Shown here: one piece after another, positions 1-7,629 of the stretch
Layout: the number at the start of each line of letters is the position of its first letter
Position numbering within the stretch: the stretch's first letter is position 1
NCBI GenBank assembly: GCA_021841795.1
Contig: JAKCDN010000141.1
Location: 1 to 7,700 of the forward strand
Reading direction: 5' to 3'
Length of the DNA stretch: 7,700 bases
Source of the DNA: Acidobacteriota bacterium
Lineage (GTDB): Bacteria > Acidobacteriota > Terriglobia > Terriglobales > Acidobacteriaceae
Position numbers and translations under genes: made by a program
The notes under the pieces: model-generated
The model's database searches: none
Told to the model about the DNA's origin: nothing
Seen by the model: the letters and a program-made list of their open reading frames with translations, nothing else

Positions 1-1
1 G

Positions 2-691
2 ATCTTTTCGCGGGACGACGCGCGGTCCCGCGGTTTGACCTCGACGGTCTGCTTTCCCATGGGCAACCTGGCGCCGGAGGGATCGGTGATCAAGAGCACG
101 GCCATTGATCCGTCGCTGGTGGGCGAAGACGGGGTGTACCGGCACACCGGTCCGGCCAGGGTGTTTGTCACGGAGGCGGCCGCGATCAAGGCCATCAAGG
201 GCGGCGCGGTGGCGCAGGGAGACGTGATCGTGCTGGTCTGCAGCGGGCCGAAGGGCGCGGGGATGCAGGAGATTTACCAGATCACTTCGGCGCTCAAGCA
301 GATTCCGCACTGCAAGCACGTGGCGGTGATTACCGACGGCCGGTTCAGCGGAGTTTCGACGGGCGCGTGCGTGGGCCATGTTTCGCCCGAGGCGCTGTCC
401 GGAGGCCCGATCGGCAAGGTGCGCGAGGGCGACCGGATAGAGATTGTCATCGACCGCGCCGGGCTGTTGGGGACCGTAAACCTGGTGGGCGAAGGCGGAG
501 AGAGCTTTGCCGCCGAGGAGGGCGCGCGGCGGCTGGCGGCGCGGGAGCCGCGAAGCGATCTGGCGCCGCATCCGCAACTGCCCGCAGATACGAGGCTGTG
601 GGCGGCGCTGGTGCAGGCCAGCGGCGGGGTGTGGGGCGGCTGTGTTTACGACGTAGAGCGGATTATTTCGCGATTGGAGAGGGAGCAGTGA
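2..691 (+). CDS. yjhG: D-xylonate dehydratase, YjhG/YagF type (IlvD/EDD family), C-terminal part only
   Basis: This is the 3' end of a dehydratase gene that enters the window already in frame (first full codon at base 2), so the start lies outside. About 229 residues are present, against roughly 655 in E. coli YjhG. The family dehydrates D-xylonate or related aldonic acids to the 2-keto-3-deoxy acid in the cytoplasm, using an Fe-S cluster whose cysteine ligands lie in the missing N-terminal part. The visible part matches YjhG closely as I recall it: [19 protein letters not shown] (bases 32-88) followed by a [10 protein letters not shown] stretch, the IlvD/EDD signature [14 protein letters not shown] (329-370), the [10 protein letters not shown] stretch, and an ending like PDTRLWA...SGG.W.GC.YDV. 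The TTG at 35 is only an internal leucine codon, because homology continues upstream of it. Its stop overlaps the start of the next gene, so the two are probably co-translated. The exact substrate (xylonate, arabinonate or another sugar acid) cannot be fixed from sequence. Confidence 0.93.
   Translation: MFSRDDARSRGLTSTVCFPMGNLAPEGSVIKSTAIDPSLVGEDGVYRHTGPARVFVTEAAAIKAIKGGAVAQGDVIVLVCSGPKGAGMQEIYQITSALKQIPHCKHVAVITDGRFSGVSTGACVGHVSPEALSGGPIGKVREGDRIEIVIDRAGLLGTVNLVGEGGESFAAEEGARRLAAREPRSDLAPHPQLPADTRLWAALVQASGGVWGGCVYDVERIISRLEREQ
676..691 (+). promoter_or_regulatory. Shine-Dalgarno and GTGA stop-start overlap coupling two dehydratase genes
   Basis: GGAG at 676-679 lies 8 bases before the GTG at 688-690, and the upstream gene's TGA occupies 689-691. 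The four-base GTGA overlap fixes the start of the second gene and suggests translational coupling. The longer open frame reaching back to 367 lies inside the upstream dehydratase gene and is not coding. Confidence 0.75.
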
Positions 692-1539
692 AGCTTTATC
701 GGACCAGGGGCGGGAATTACGTGGAAGAGCGGGGAGCGTACTATTACGTTCCGGAGCCGAGCTGGGATGCGCTGGTGGCGCACGCCGATCTGGGCGGCTA
801 TCTGGCGAGGGTGGCGGCAACGGCGAATCCGGTGGCGGAGTTTGAAGGCGCGGCAGTTGAAGCGCCGATCGGGAGCCAGGAGGTGTGGGCGGCGGGCGTG
901 ACCTACTACCGCAGCCGCAGCGCGCGGATGGCGGAGTCAAAAGATGCCGGCGGCGGCGATTTTTACGATCGCGTCTACACGGCGGAGCGGCCGGAGCTGT
1001 TTTTCAAGGCCACGCCAAGCCGGGTAGCGGGACCGGGCGGCGCGGTGCGCATTCGCGTTGACGCCCAATGGTCGGTGCCCGAGCCGGAACTGACGCTGCT
1101 GGTGAATCCGCGGGGCGAGATCATCGGCTACACGGTGGGCAACGACATGAGCTCGCGCGACATCGAGGGGGAAAATCCGCTGTATCTGCCCCAGGCCAAG
1201 GTCTACGACCGCAGTTGCGCGCTGGGGCCATGCGTTCTGGTGACGCGCGATCCGCTGCCAAGGGAAACAGAGATCGGGCTGGAGATCCGGCGCGGCGATG
1301 AGGTGGCGTTCCGCGGGGCGACCACGCTGGCGGCGATGAAACGCGAGCCGGTCGAACTGGTGGCGTACCTGTTCCGGGAGAATCGCTTTCCGGCGGGGGC
1401 GCTGCTGATGACGGGAACCGGCATTGTGCCGCCGGACGAGTTCACGCTGGCCGCGGGCGATGTGGTGAGCATTACGATCGGCGGGATCGGCACCCTCAGG
1501 AACACGGTGGCGCAGGGGGCATCGATCGCGGCGAGCTGA
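688..1539 (+). CDS. 2-keto-3-deoxy-pentonate (sugar acid) dehydratase, FAH-fold family
   Basis: This is a 283-residue protein starting at GTG 688. It belongs to the fumarylacetoacetate hydrolase superfamily, in the branch of Sulfolobus KdaD and Caulobacter XylX. That branch removes water from 2-keto-3-deoxy-D-xylonate/arabinonate to give 2-oxoglutarate semialdehyde in the cytoplasm. An N-terminal domain (about 1-60) is followed by the FAH core: [10 protein letters not shown] at 68-77, RPELFFK at 101-107, and acidic metal ligands E132, E134 and D153. The spacing of these ligands (2 and 19 residues) equals that of the Mg2+ ligands I recall for Sulfolobus Kda[12 protein letters not shown] (151-161) and K171 follow, with a GTGIVPP loop at 243-249 and the C-terminal [16 protein letters not shown] at 257-272. 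Its position directly after a xylonate-type dehydratase fits steps two and three of the Weimberg pathway. An FAH-fold hydrolase on another keto acid is possible but less likely given the partner gene. Confidence 0.87.
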   Translation: MKLYRTRGGNYVEERGAYYYVPEPSWDALVAHADLGGYLARVAATANPVAEFEGAAVEAPIGSQEVWAAGVTYYRSRSARMAESKDAGGGDFYDRVYTAERPELFFKATPSRVAGPGGAVRIRVDAQWSVPEPELTLLVNPRGEIIGYTVGNDMSSRDIEGENPLYLPQAKVYDRSCALGPCVLVTRDPLPRETEIGLEIRRGDEVAFRGATTLAAMKREPVELVAYLFRENRFPAGALLMTGTGIVPPDEFTLAAGDVVSITIGGIGTLRNTVAQGASIAAS

Positions 1540-1560
1540 GGCGATGCGCGGCGGAACGAA

Positions 1561-1706
1561 GGGGCTGCCCGTTCGCAGACGGGCGTAGTGCGGGATGTCC
1601 CTGCAATGCGCAACAGCTCAAACAGAGGGAGCAAGCGCAGATTCTTCGCATACCGCCCCCGAACTGAAAGACGCTTGGGCCGCGCGCGCTCACGATGACA
1701 GCGCCA
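1561..1706. repeat. Possible remnant of a dispersed intergenic repeat
   Basis: The 264-base gap between the dehydratase and permease genes holds no credible gene. It contains a hairpin (GCCCGT 1567-1572, six-base loop, ACGGGC 1579-1584) about 28 bases after the stop, without a U-run. Further on, GCAAGCGCAGATTCTTCGC (1631-1649) and CTCACGATGACAGCG (1689-1703) resemble the two halves of an intergenic repeat that I recall in many acidobacterial and other genomes ('cagattcttcgc...ctca-gatgaca'). Here they are separated by about 40 bases of unlike sequence. CAAGCGCAG recurs at 1756-1764. Membership of a repeat family is inferred from memory, and copy number cannot be seen in one window. Confidence 0.35.
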
Positions 1707-1794
1707 ATGATGTTAGGAGCTTCGGGGACGGAACAGTCGAGCTTTTTGGAGTTCCCAAGCGCAGGCGTTTTCGAGGCAGACGGAAAGACCGGTC

Positions 1795-1806
1795 GGAGGT
1801 CGTTTG
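1795..1806 (+). promoter_or_regulatory. Ribosome binding site and TTG start of the MFS permease
   Basis: GGAGG at 1795-1799 precedes TTG 1804-1806 by four bases, a short spacing. The frame is closed upstream by TAG at 1714-1716. No in-frame ATG or GTG lies between that stop and the TTG, and the next GTG would cut into the first membrane helix. TTG is therefore the only sensible start. Confidence 0.7.
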
Positions 1807-3141
1807 GCAACTACAGAGACACTTGTAACGACAGGCCAGGGCCTGCCGCGGCGGCGCTGGCGCATCGCCTGGCTGCTCGGCATCGGCATTCTGGTGAACT
1901 ACTTCGACCGCGTCAACCTTTCGGTGTCGCACAATGCGCTGGTGGGGGCCTTCGGCATTTCGGATGTTGTCTTCGGCTACCTGTCGAGCGCCTACAACTG
2001 GACGTATGCGCTGTGCCAGATTCCGATCGGGGTGATTCTGGACAAGTTCGGCGTGAAGCGCGTGGAGCGGATCGGCACGTTTCTGTGGAGCGTGGCATCG
2101 TTTGCAGCCGCGATCACGTCGAGCCTGGGCGGTTTCTTTGGCGCACGCCTGCTGCTGGGCGTAGGCGAAGCGCCGGCGTTTCCCGCCAACGCGCGGGCGG
2201 TGGGGCTGTGGTTTCCGGTGCGCGAGCGGAGCTTTGCCACGGCAGTGTCGGACGCGGCCGCGAAGCTGGCATCGGCCGTCGGCGTGCCCTTAATCGGCAT
2301 CGTGCTGATTCATGTGGGCTGGCGGTTGAGCTTTGCCTTTACCGGGGTTGTGAGCTTTGTCTATTGCCTTGTTTTCTGGAGGGTCTACCGCGATCCGGCG
2401 GACGATCCGGAGCTGAGCGATGCGGAGCGGGAGTACATTGCCGATCTGGAGAATCCGGAACACGCGCAGCAGATCGTGGAGAAGCCTTCGCCGCTGAAGA
2501 CGCTGCTGGCGCAACGCAAGGTGATCGGTGTCGCGCTGGGATTCGGCTCCTACAACTACGTTTTTTATCTTCTGCTGTATTGGCTGCCGTCGTATCTGTC
2601 CACGACACTGCACATCGATCTGCTGCACTCGTTCGCTTACACGAGCGTGCCGTGGCTGATCGCCACGGTGACGGATCTGGCCATCGGAGGGTGGCTGGTG
2701 GACTCACTGGTGAAGCGGGGATGGAACGCGAGCACGGTGCGCCGGACGGTGATTCTTGCGGGCACATCCTTCGGGCTGGGCATCCTGGGAGCGGCGCATG
2801 CGCGGGATGCGATGCAGGCGCTGATCTGGATCAGCGTTTCCATTGGCGGACTTTCAGCGGCGGCGCCGGTGGCCTGGTCGCTGACCTCGATGATTGCGGC
2901 GCGGGGCGATATCGGGAAGGTGGGAGGGATCATCAACTTCAGCGGGCAGATCTCGGGGATCGCCGCATCCATTCTGACCGGCTACCTGGTGGCGGCGTTC
3001 CACACTTACGCGTGGGCCTTCGCGGTGGCGGGCGTCTATCTCGCTATCGGAATCGCCGGTTATGGCTTCCTGCTGGGGAAGATCGAGTTGCCGCGGCGCG
3101 GCGAGCCGCAGGCCGGCCAGGGCAATTCCCGAGTTCTGTAG
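1804..3141 (+). CDS. MFS sugar-acid permease, anion:cation symporter (glucarate/hexuronate transporter-like) family
   Basis: This is a 445-residue inner-membrane transporter of normal length for the family, with about 12 predicted helices in two halves. Helix 1 (about 21-40) holds the NYFDRVNLSV stretch typical of the ACS family, with D35-R36. The helix 2-3 loop carries the MFS motif GVILDKFGVKRV (76-87). Helix 4 and the following loop read GVGEAPAFPANARAVGLWFP (119-138) then RERSFATA, very like GudP/GarP/ExuT-type sugar-acid porters. A central cytoplasmic loop (about 195-238) is charged. The second half repeats the loop motif as GGWLVDSLVKRG (295-306). The family imports hexuronates, glucarate, galactonate, phthalate and similar anions with protons. 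Beside two aldonate dehydratase genes the likely cargo is xylonate or a related sugar acid, but this is inferred from context. The 264-base gap before it leaves open whether it is co-transcribed or has its own promoter; I see no convincing one. Confidence 0.88.
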   Translation: MATTETLVTTGQGLPRRRWRIAWLLGIGILVNYFDRVNLSVSHNALVGAFGISDVVFGYLSSAYNWTYALCQIPIGVILDKFGVKRVERIGTFLWSVASFAAAITSSLGGFFGARLLLGVGEAPAFPANARAVGLWFPVRERSFATAVSDAAAKLASAVGVPLIGIVLIHVGWRLSFAFTGVVSFVYCLVFWRVYRDPADDPELSDAEREYIADLENPEHAQQIVEKPSPLKTLLAQRKVIGVALGFGSYNYVFYLLLYWLPSYLSTTLHIDLLHSFAYTSVPWLIATVTDLAIGGWLVDSLVKRGWNASTVRRTVILAGTSFGLGILGAAHARDAMQALIWISVSIGGLSAAAPVAWSLTSMIAARGDIGKVGGIINFSGQISGIAASILTGYLVAAFHTYAWAFAVAGVYLAIGIAGYGFLLGKIELPRRGEPQAGQGNSRVL

Positions 3142-3234
3142 CCGCTTTCGAATGCGAGCCGGTCGCCGCATCCGGGGCTGTGTTGATTGGAGTGTCGCGG
3201 CTTCAGGATACGGTTGCGCAGGAGCGGCGATCGA

Positions 3235-3252
3235 CAAACGGAAACGGTTTGC
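3235..3252. promoter_or_regulatory. Operator-like imperfect palindrome upstream of phoU
   Basis: CAAAC at 3235-3239 and GTTTG at 3247-3251 form an inverted repeat around GGAAACG. The inner GGAAAC-G-GTTTGC (3240-3252) is itself a 13-base odd palindrome with one mismatch per arm. It lies about 100 bases before the phoU start in an otherwise featureless 211-base gap. It resembles LacI-family operators in style only, and no regulator gene is visible nearby. Confidence 0.2.
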
Positions 3253-3337
3253 AGCGCGGTCACCAGGCCGTGCCGACGCTGGTGCAGGCAGGGGAATTCG
3301 TACTCCTGTAACGTCGGCTGGTGCACAATGAAAAGAT

Positions 3338-3355
3338 GGAGGAAAAGCGCGAGTG
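3338..3355 (+). promoter_or_regulatory. Ribosome binding site and GTG start of phoU
   Basis: GGAGGA at 3338-3343 is a near-perfect Shine-Dalgarno sequence nine bases before GTG 3353-3355. The nearby ATGs at 3328 and 3336 are out of frame with phoU. The GTG start gives an N-terminus (PRIHFHQQL) of the usual PhoU form. Confidence 0.8.
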
Positions 3356-4024
3356 CCGCGGATTCACTTTCACCAGCAGTTAGCGGAGCTCAAGGACAAG
3401 ATCCTGGCCATGGCTGCCCTGGCGCAGCAAGCGGTTGAGTCTGCCGTGGAGGCCTATCTGCGTCATGACAAGGGGCTGTGCAAGTTTGTCAAACAGAACG
3501 AGCGCGCGATCGATAGCGCGCAGCGCGAGCTGGATGAGATGGCCTACGATCTGCTGGCCAAGGAGCAGCCGATGGCCATCGACCTGCGCTTCATTCTGGC
3601 GGTCATCAAGATCAACGGGGATCTGGAGCGGATCGGCGATCAGTCGATGAACATTGTGCGCCGGACGCGGGAGATCCTGCCGATCGACGACGTGAGCTTG
3701 CCGGTGGACTTTGCCGCGATGGGCGAGTTTGCCGCGCAGATGATCCGCACGGCGCTGCAGGCGCTTCTGGATGGCGATGCGCGCCTGGCCGACACGGTGC
3801 GCGAGATGGACGACGAGATCGACCGCATGAACCGCCGCGCGCACGACGACCTGCTGCGGATGATCGAAGAGAAGCCGCAGTTTACGCAGCAGGCGATGAA
3901 CGGCATCCTGGTGGCGAAGAATCTGGAGCGGATCGCGGACCACGCATCGAATATTGCGACGGATGTGATCTTCTGGATCCGGGGCGCGGATGTGCGTCAC
4001 GAGCTGAGCGTGGCCATGGACTGA
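3353..4024 (+). CDS. phoU: Phosphate signalling/transport accessory protein PhoU
   Basis: This is a 223-residue, soluble, all-helical cytoplasmic protein with two homologous three-helix bundles. Each repeat ends in the PhoU metal-binding motif ExxxD: LERIGDQSMNI with E92/D96, and LERIADHASNI with E192/D196. KINGD just before the first and VAKN before the second are also family-typical. Length agrees with the family (about 220-240 residues). PhoU dampens the PhoR/PhoB phosphate-starvation response and tunes Pst phosphate uptake, probably by linking the Pst transporter to the PhoR kinase. Usually phoU is the last gene of pstSCAB-phoU. Here the upstream neighbour is a sugar-acid permease 211 bases away and the downstream neighbour is convergent, so this copy stands alone. 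It could be the only phoU or a second copy; that cannot be told here. Transcription should end at the hairpin after the gene. Confidence 0.95.
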   Translation: MPRIHFHQQLAELKDKILAMAALAQQAVESAVEAYLRHDKGLCKFVKQNERAIDSAQRELDEMAYDLLAKEQPMAIDLRFILAVIKINGDLERIGDQSMNIVRRTREILPIDDVSLPVDFAAMGEFAAQMIRTALQALLDGDARLADTVREMDDEIDRMNRRAHDDLLRMIEEKPQFTQQAMNGILVAKNLERIADHASNIATDVIFWIRGADVRHELSVAMD

Positions 4025-4129
4025 GAGCGGCATGGCTGCCGTCTGCCTGGATGCAAGCTCCTGAGGCCGACGCCGGAAGCGCCGGCCGCAGGCGCGGGCA
4101 AATGCGAGGTTGAGGAGCGGGAAGACAGA

Positions 4130-4168
4130 GCAGGCCCCGGAAGAATGATCCGGGGCCTGCGGTTTTTT
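4130..4168 (+). terminator. Rho-independent terminator after phoU
   Basis: An 11-base perfect stem (GCAGGCCCCGG 4130-4140 with CCGGGGCCTGC 4150-4160) encloses a nine-base loop. Two G's and six T's (4163-4168) follow. It lies 105 bases after the phoU stop and 18 bases before the mdh stop on the other strand. Read from the - strand the same stem is followed only by a mixed TCTGTCTTCC tract, so it may also stop mdh transcripts, less efficiently. Two smaller hairpins precede it (CGGCA/TGCCG at 4028-4041 and GCCGG/CCGGC at 4072-4086). Confidence 0.9.
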
Positions 4169-4185
4169 GCGCCGGAATCGGCGAG

Positions 4186-5181
<996 letters not shown>

Positions 5182-5294
5182 TTACCGCCCGGCCCGGACT
5201 GTCTGTGCTGCCGTATGCCGGTGCAACCATTTGCGACCTGAAGACGAGCCTTGCAGATGCAATCGATCAGGCCGCGCTGCTCACGATGCGCGGT

Positions 5295-6695
5295 TTACAT
5301 GTTGGCGATAATCCGGGCTGCGAACTCGCTGGTGCCGACTTTGGTGGCGCCGGCGGTCTGCCGCTCGAAGTCGTAGGTGACGGTCTTCTGCTGGATGGTT
5401 TTTTCCATCGCGTTCTCGATCATGCGCGCCGCTTCCTTCCAGCCGATGAACTCGAGCATCATCACGCCGGAGAGGATGACCGATCCGGGGTTGATGACGT
5501 CCTTGTCGGCATACTTGGGGGCGGTGCCGTGGGTGGCCTCAAAGACGGCGAAGCCGTCGCCGATGTTGGCGCCGGGGGCGATGCCCAGGCCGCCGACCTG
5601 GGCCGCGGCGGCGTCGGAGATGTAATCTCCGTTGAGATTGGAGGTGGCGAGGATGCTGTAGTCCTCGGGGCGGATGATGATCTGCTGGAAGATGGAATCG
5701 GCGATGCGGTCGTTGATGAGGATCTTCGACTTCCAGGCGCCGTTGCCGTGGGATTTTCCGATCGAGTCGAGGACGAGCTTGACCTCGGCGCAGACCTGAT
5801 CGCGGAAGCCGGCGGGGGCAAATTCCATGCCGGGCTCGATGAGCGCGGCGTTCTGCTCGATGGTCAGGCCGGGCCTGGACTCGACGTTGCCGAGGATCCA
5901 GCTCTCGCGCTCGGTCACGGTCTGATCGCGGAACTCCTGCGTTGCGACCTCGTAGCCCCACTCGCGGAAGGCGCCTTCAGTGAACTTCTGGATGTTGCCC
6001 TTGTGCACGAGGGTGACGGTCTTACGGCCGGATTCGAGGGCATGGCGGATGGCATAGCGCACCAGCCGCTTGGTGCCGAAGATGGAGATGGGCTTGATGC
6101 CCACGCCGGAATCGGAGCGCACTTTCTTTTTGCCGCCCTGGAGCAGATCGTCGTTGAGGAACGAGATCAGCCTGGCCGCATCCGCGGTGCCCTGCTTGAA
6201 CTCGATGCCGGAGTACACATCCTCGGTGTTCTCGCGGAAGATGACGATATCGACTTTTTCGGGATGCTTCACGGGGCTGGGCACGCCCTGGTAGTACTTG
6301 ACGGGGCGCACGCAGGCGTAGAGGTCGAGGATCTGGCGCAGGGCCACGTTGAGCGAGCGGATGCCGCCGCCGACGGGCGTGGTGAGCGGCCCCTTGATGG
6401 AGACGCGCAGGTCGCGCGCCGCGGCCACGGAATCGTCAGGCAGCCAGGTGCTGAACTGGCGAAAGGCCTTTTCGCCGGCGAAGATCTCAAACCACCGGAC
6501 GGCGCGCTTGCCGCCGTAAGCCTTTTCTACCGCGGCGTCGAAGACGCGCTGCGAGGCCTTCCAGATATCGCGGCCGGTGCCGTCGCCTTCAATGAAAGGA
6601 ATGATGGGATGGTCGGGAACGGAAAATTGCCCGTCCTTATAGTCGATAGGCTGGCCGTTTTTGGGCAGCTCAAGGCCGTTGTAAGTATTCTGCAT
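5295..6695 (-). CDS. icd: Isocitrate dehydrogenase, NADP-dependent, long form with internal insertion
   Basis: This is a 466-residue cytoplasmic enzyme that oxidatively decarboxylates isocitrate to 2-oxoglutarate with NADP+. It aligns throughout with E. coli Icd (416 residues). Isocitrate is bound by S114, N116, R120, R130, R154 and Y161 ([13 protein letters not shown] and [12 protein letters not shown]), with K232 in [13 protein letters not shown]. Metal ligands are D333, D357 and D361 ([12 protein letters not shown]). K394, Y395 and R445 match the E. coli residues that grip the NADP 2'-phosphate. S114 is the residue phosphorylated by AceK in enterics; no aceK is seen here. The extra length is an insertion of about 48 residues between roughly 255 and 325 ([10 protein letters not shown]...[10 protein letters not shown]), of the type I recall in cyanobacterial Icd. 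The Shine-Dalgarno is weak: AAGGGG (complement of 6710-6715) lies 14 bases before ATG 6693-6695, but the N-terminus fits the family. Confidence 0.97.
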   Translation of the reverse strand: MQNTYNGLELPKNGQPIDYKDGQFSVPDHPIIPFIEGDGTGRDIWKASQRVFDAAVEKAYGGKRAVRWFEIFAGEKAFRQFSTWLPDDSVAAARDLRVSIKGPLTTPVGGGIRSLNVALRQILDLYACVRPVKYYQGVPSPVKHPEKVDIVIFRENTEDVYSGIEFKQGTADAARLISFLNDDLLQGGKKKVRSDSGVGIKPISIFGTKRLVRYAIRHALESGRKTVTLVHKGNIQKFTEGAFREWGYEVATQEFRDQTVTERESWILGNVESRPGLTIEQNAALIEPGMEFAPAGFRDQVCAEVKLVLDSIGKSHGNGAWKSKILINDRIADSIFQQIIIRPEDYSILATSNLNGDYISDAAAAQVGGLGIAPGANIGDGFAVFEATHGTAPKYADKDVINPGSVILSGVMMLEFIGWKEAARMIENAMEKTIQQKTVTYDFERQTAGATKVGTSEFAARIIANM

Positions 6696-6735
6696 GACGT
6701 TCAGCGAAGCCCCTTCTGAGATTGATCCATTTTTG

Positions 6736-6765
6736 AGGCTAACACCTGCAAATTACGGGTGGCAA
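6736..6765 (-). promoter_or_regulatory. Weak candidate promoter for icd(-mdh)
   Basis: On the - strand, TTGCCA (complement of 6760-6765) is followed after 18 bases by TAGCCT (complement of 6736-6741), about 40 bases before the icd start. The -35 box matches the sigma-70 consensus at four of six positions and the -10 box at three. It sits in the locally AT-richer part of the 289-base spacer, which is the main support for it. Confidence 0.25.
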
Positions 6766-6853
6766 TTGCGGCGTCCCGGTTTTGCGGGGGCGGTTTGGGA
6801 GGAAGCGGGCTCTCCGGTAATCCCAGGGCCGCGGCAAGCGAGAGGCAGAGCGG

Positions 6854-6922
6854 GCGATGAGCCGGCGCCTGCATTGCCGGGGCGTTCGGCCCGCAGGCGC
6901 GGGGATCGGCAGGCCTCATCGC
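6854..6922. repeat. Nested inverted repeat, 69 bases, between the DUF4252 gene and icd
   Basis: Three nested pairs of arms occupy this stretch. The outer pair is GCGATGAG (6854-6861) with CTCATCGC (6915-6922), the middle pair GCGCCTGC (6865-6872) with GCAGGCGC (6893-6900), and the inner pair GCCG (6876-6879) with CGGC (6887-6890) around a seven-base loop. GCCG at 6861-6864 can also pair with CGGC at 6907-6910, so the whole left side can be paired with only bulges on the right. No U-run follows on either strand, so it is not a standard intrinsic terminator. It lies in the 289-base spacer 6696-6984, which otherwise holds no credible gene. It could be a structured RNA, a Rho-dependent pause or mRNA-protecting hairpin, or a copy of a REP-like palindrome. 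Confidence 0.55.
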
Positions 6923-6957
6923 GGGCCGAGGGCGCAGAGTCAGCGCAGCTCCGGCCG

Positions 6958-6981
6958 CAGAGAGCCCCGTCAGGGCCTCTG
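6958..6981. other. Hairpin directly after the DUF4252 gene stop codon
   Basis: CAGAG (6958-6962), a single bulged A, and GCCC (6964-6967) pair with GGGC (6973-6976) and CTCTG (6977-6981) around the loop CGTCA. It begins three bases past the stop codon of the - strand gene. No T-run follows, so it may aid termination or protect the mRNA end, but it is not a classical intrinsic terminator. Confidence 0.4.
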
Positions 6982-6984
6982 ACG

Positions 6985-7629
6985 CTATCGGCCTTTCACA
7001 CCGTTCAAGCTATCGTCGTCAAAGCGCGGAATGCCGAAGTGGCCGCGCAGGTGAAGCAGGTCGAGGGGGCTGAGGTTGCCGGCCATGGTGGCGAGGGTGA
7101 GGCTCCTGGGGCTTTCGACCATGACAACGGCCGCGCGTATGTTGACGCCGTCGAGCTCGAGCCATACATCGGTAGAGGAGCCGTGTTCCGGATCGTTGCG
7201 GTTTTTTCGCGAGACGATGTGTTTCCAGCCCTGCAGGTGGTAGGAGTCCCGGATGGAGTCAAGCGCGGCCGGATCGGCGGCGCTGTTGGGGGCAAAGCGC
7301 AGCAGGTGGACGCTGACGCCGTCGAGGCGGGAGACGGAACGCTGCACCTCGGGATCGCCGCCGTCGAGCCAGCCGGCCGTGACTGCCAGCATCGAGCGGT
7401 CGAGGGTGAAGCTCTCGTTGGCCAGGGCCTGGGAGCCGAGCGCGGCGAGCGCCGGGGGCGCCCACTGGAGAATGGAAGGCGCAGGGCCGGCAGGGGCCGG
7501 GGCTGGAGCATTGAGCGCGTCCGGCGAGTCAGGAGGCGGCGCCGCGGCAGCGCCGAGCGAGGCAGAGGCCAGAACGCAGGCAAGCAAGATGCCCAGATTG
7601 CGGATGCCGGATTGTGAGATTGGCTTCAT
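6985..7629 (-). CDS. Secreted DUF4252-type protein of unknown function
   Basis: This is a 214-residue protein. The N-terminus has a signal peptide: positive residues K2 and R10, a hydrophobic stretch at about 12-27, and a likely signal peptidase I site near the alanines at 27-30. C18 in LLAC is a weak lipobox candidate, so a lipoprotein is possible. A Pro/Ala-rich linker (30-52) follows. The rest resembles DUF4252 proteins as I recall them: a strand near 75-88 (LDRSMLAVTAGWL), a GVSVHLLRF strand at 104-112, GWKHIVSRKNRN at 134-145, a WLELDGVNIRAAVVMVESPR core at 156-175, and the ending LRGHFGIPRF (194-203), close to the family's 'GGHFGIP' end. The function of the family is not established. 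Such genes often sit near ECF sigma and anti-sigma factors in other genomes, but the upstream neighbour is outside the window. ATG 7627-7629 has no clear Shine-Dalgarno, so the start is supported mainly by the signal peptide. Confidence 0.75.
   Translation of the reverse strand: MKPISQSGIRNLGILLACVLASASLGAAAAPPPDSPDALNAPAPAPAGPAPSILQWAPPALAALGSQALANESFTLDRSMLAVTAGWLDGGDPEVQRSVSRLDGVSVHLLRFAPNSAADPAALDSIRDSYHLQGWKHIVSRKNRNDPEHGSSTDVWLELDGVNIRAAVVMVESPRSLTLATMAGNLSPLDLLHLRGHFGIPRFDDDSLNGVKGR

Noticed and set aside
1567..1584. Hairpin after the second dehydratase gene as an intrinsic terminator
   Set aside because: The stem is only six base pairs and is followed by GTAGTGCGGG rather than a T-run. 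It is mentioned only as part of the spacer.
1595..1828. Small 77-codon open frame in the spacer before the permease
   Set aside because: It runs past the permease start, has no Shine-Dalgarno, and lies over repeat-like sequence. No protein similarity is recognised.
1695..3311. 538-codon open frame on the + strand overlapping the permease in another frame
   Set aside because: The product is Arg/Gly/Ala-rich without membrane helices. The permease frame has clear MFS motifs and a Shine-Dalgarno.
3301..3330. Possible sigma-70 promoter before phoU (CACAAT at 3324-3329 as -10 box)
   Set aside because: No acceptable -35 box lies 16-18 bases upstream (TACTCC there), and the spacing to the start is tight. 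Too weak to report as a promoter.
6701..6919. 72-codon - strand open frame in the spacer upstream of icd
   Set aside because: Low-complexity Pro/Ala/Leu product that overlaps the nested inverted repeat and ends within a few bases of icd. No motif and no good ribosome binding site.
6694..7617. 307-codon open frame on the + strand opposite the DUF4252-type gene
   Set aside because: It crosses the inverted-repeat spacer and the opposite strand encodes a signal peptide and a recognisable domain. The + frame shows no motif.
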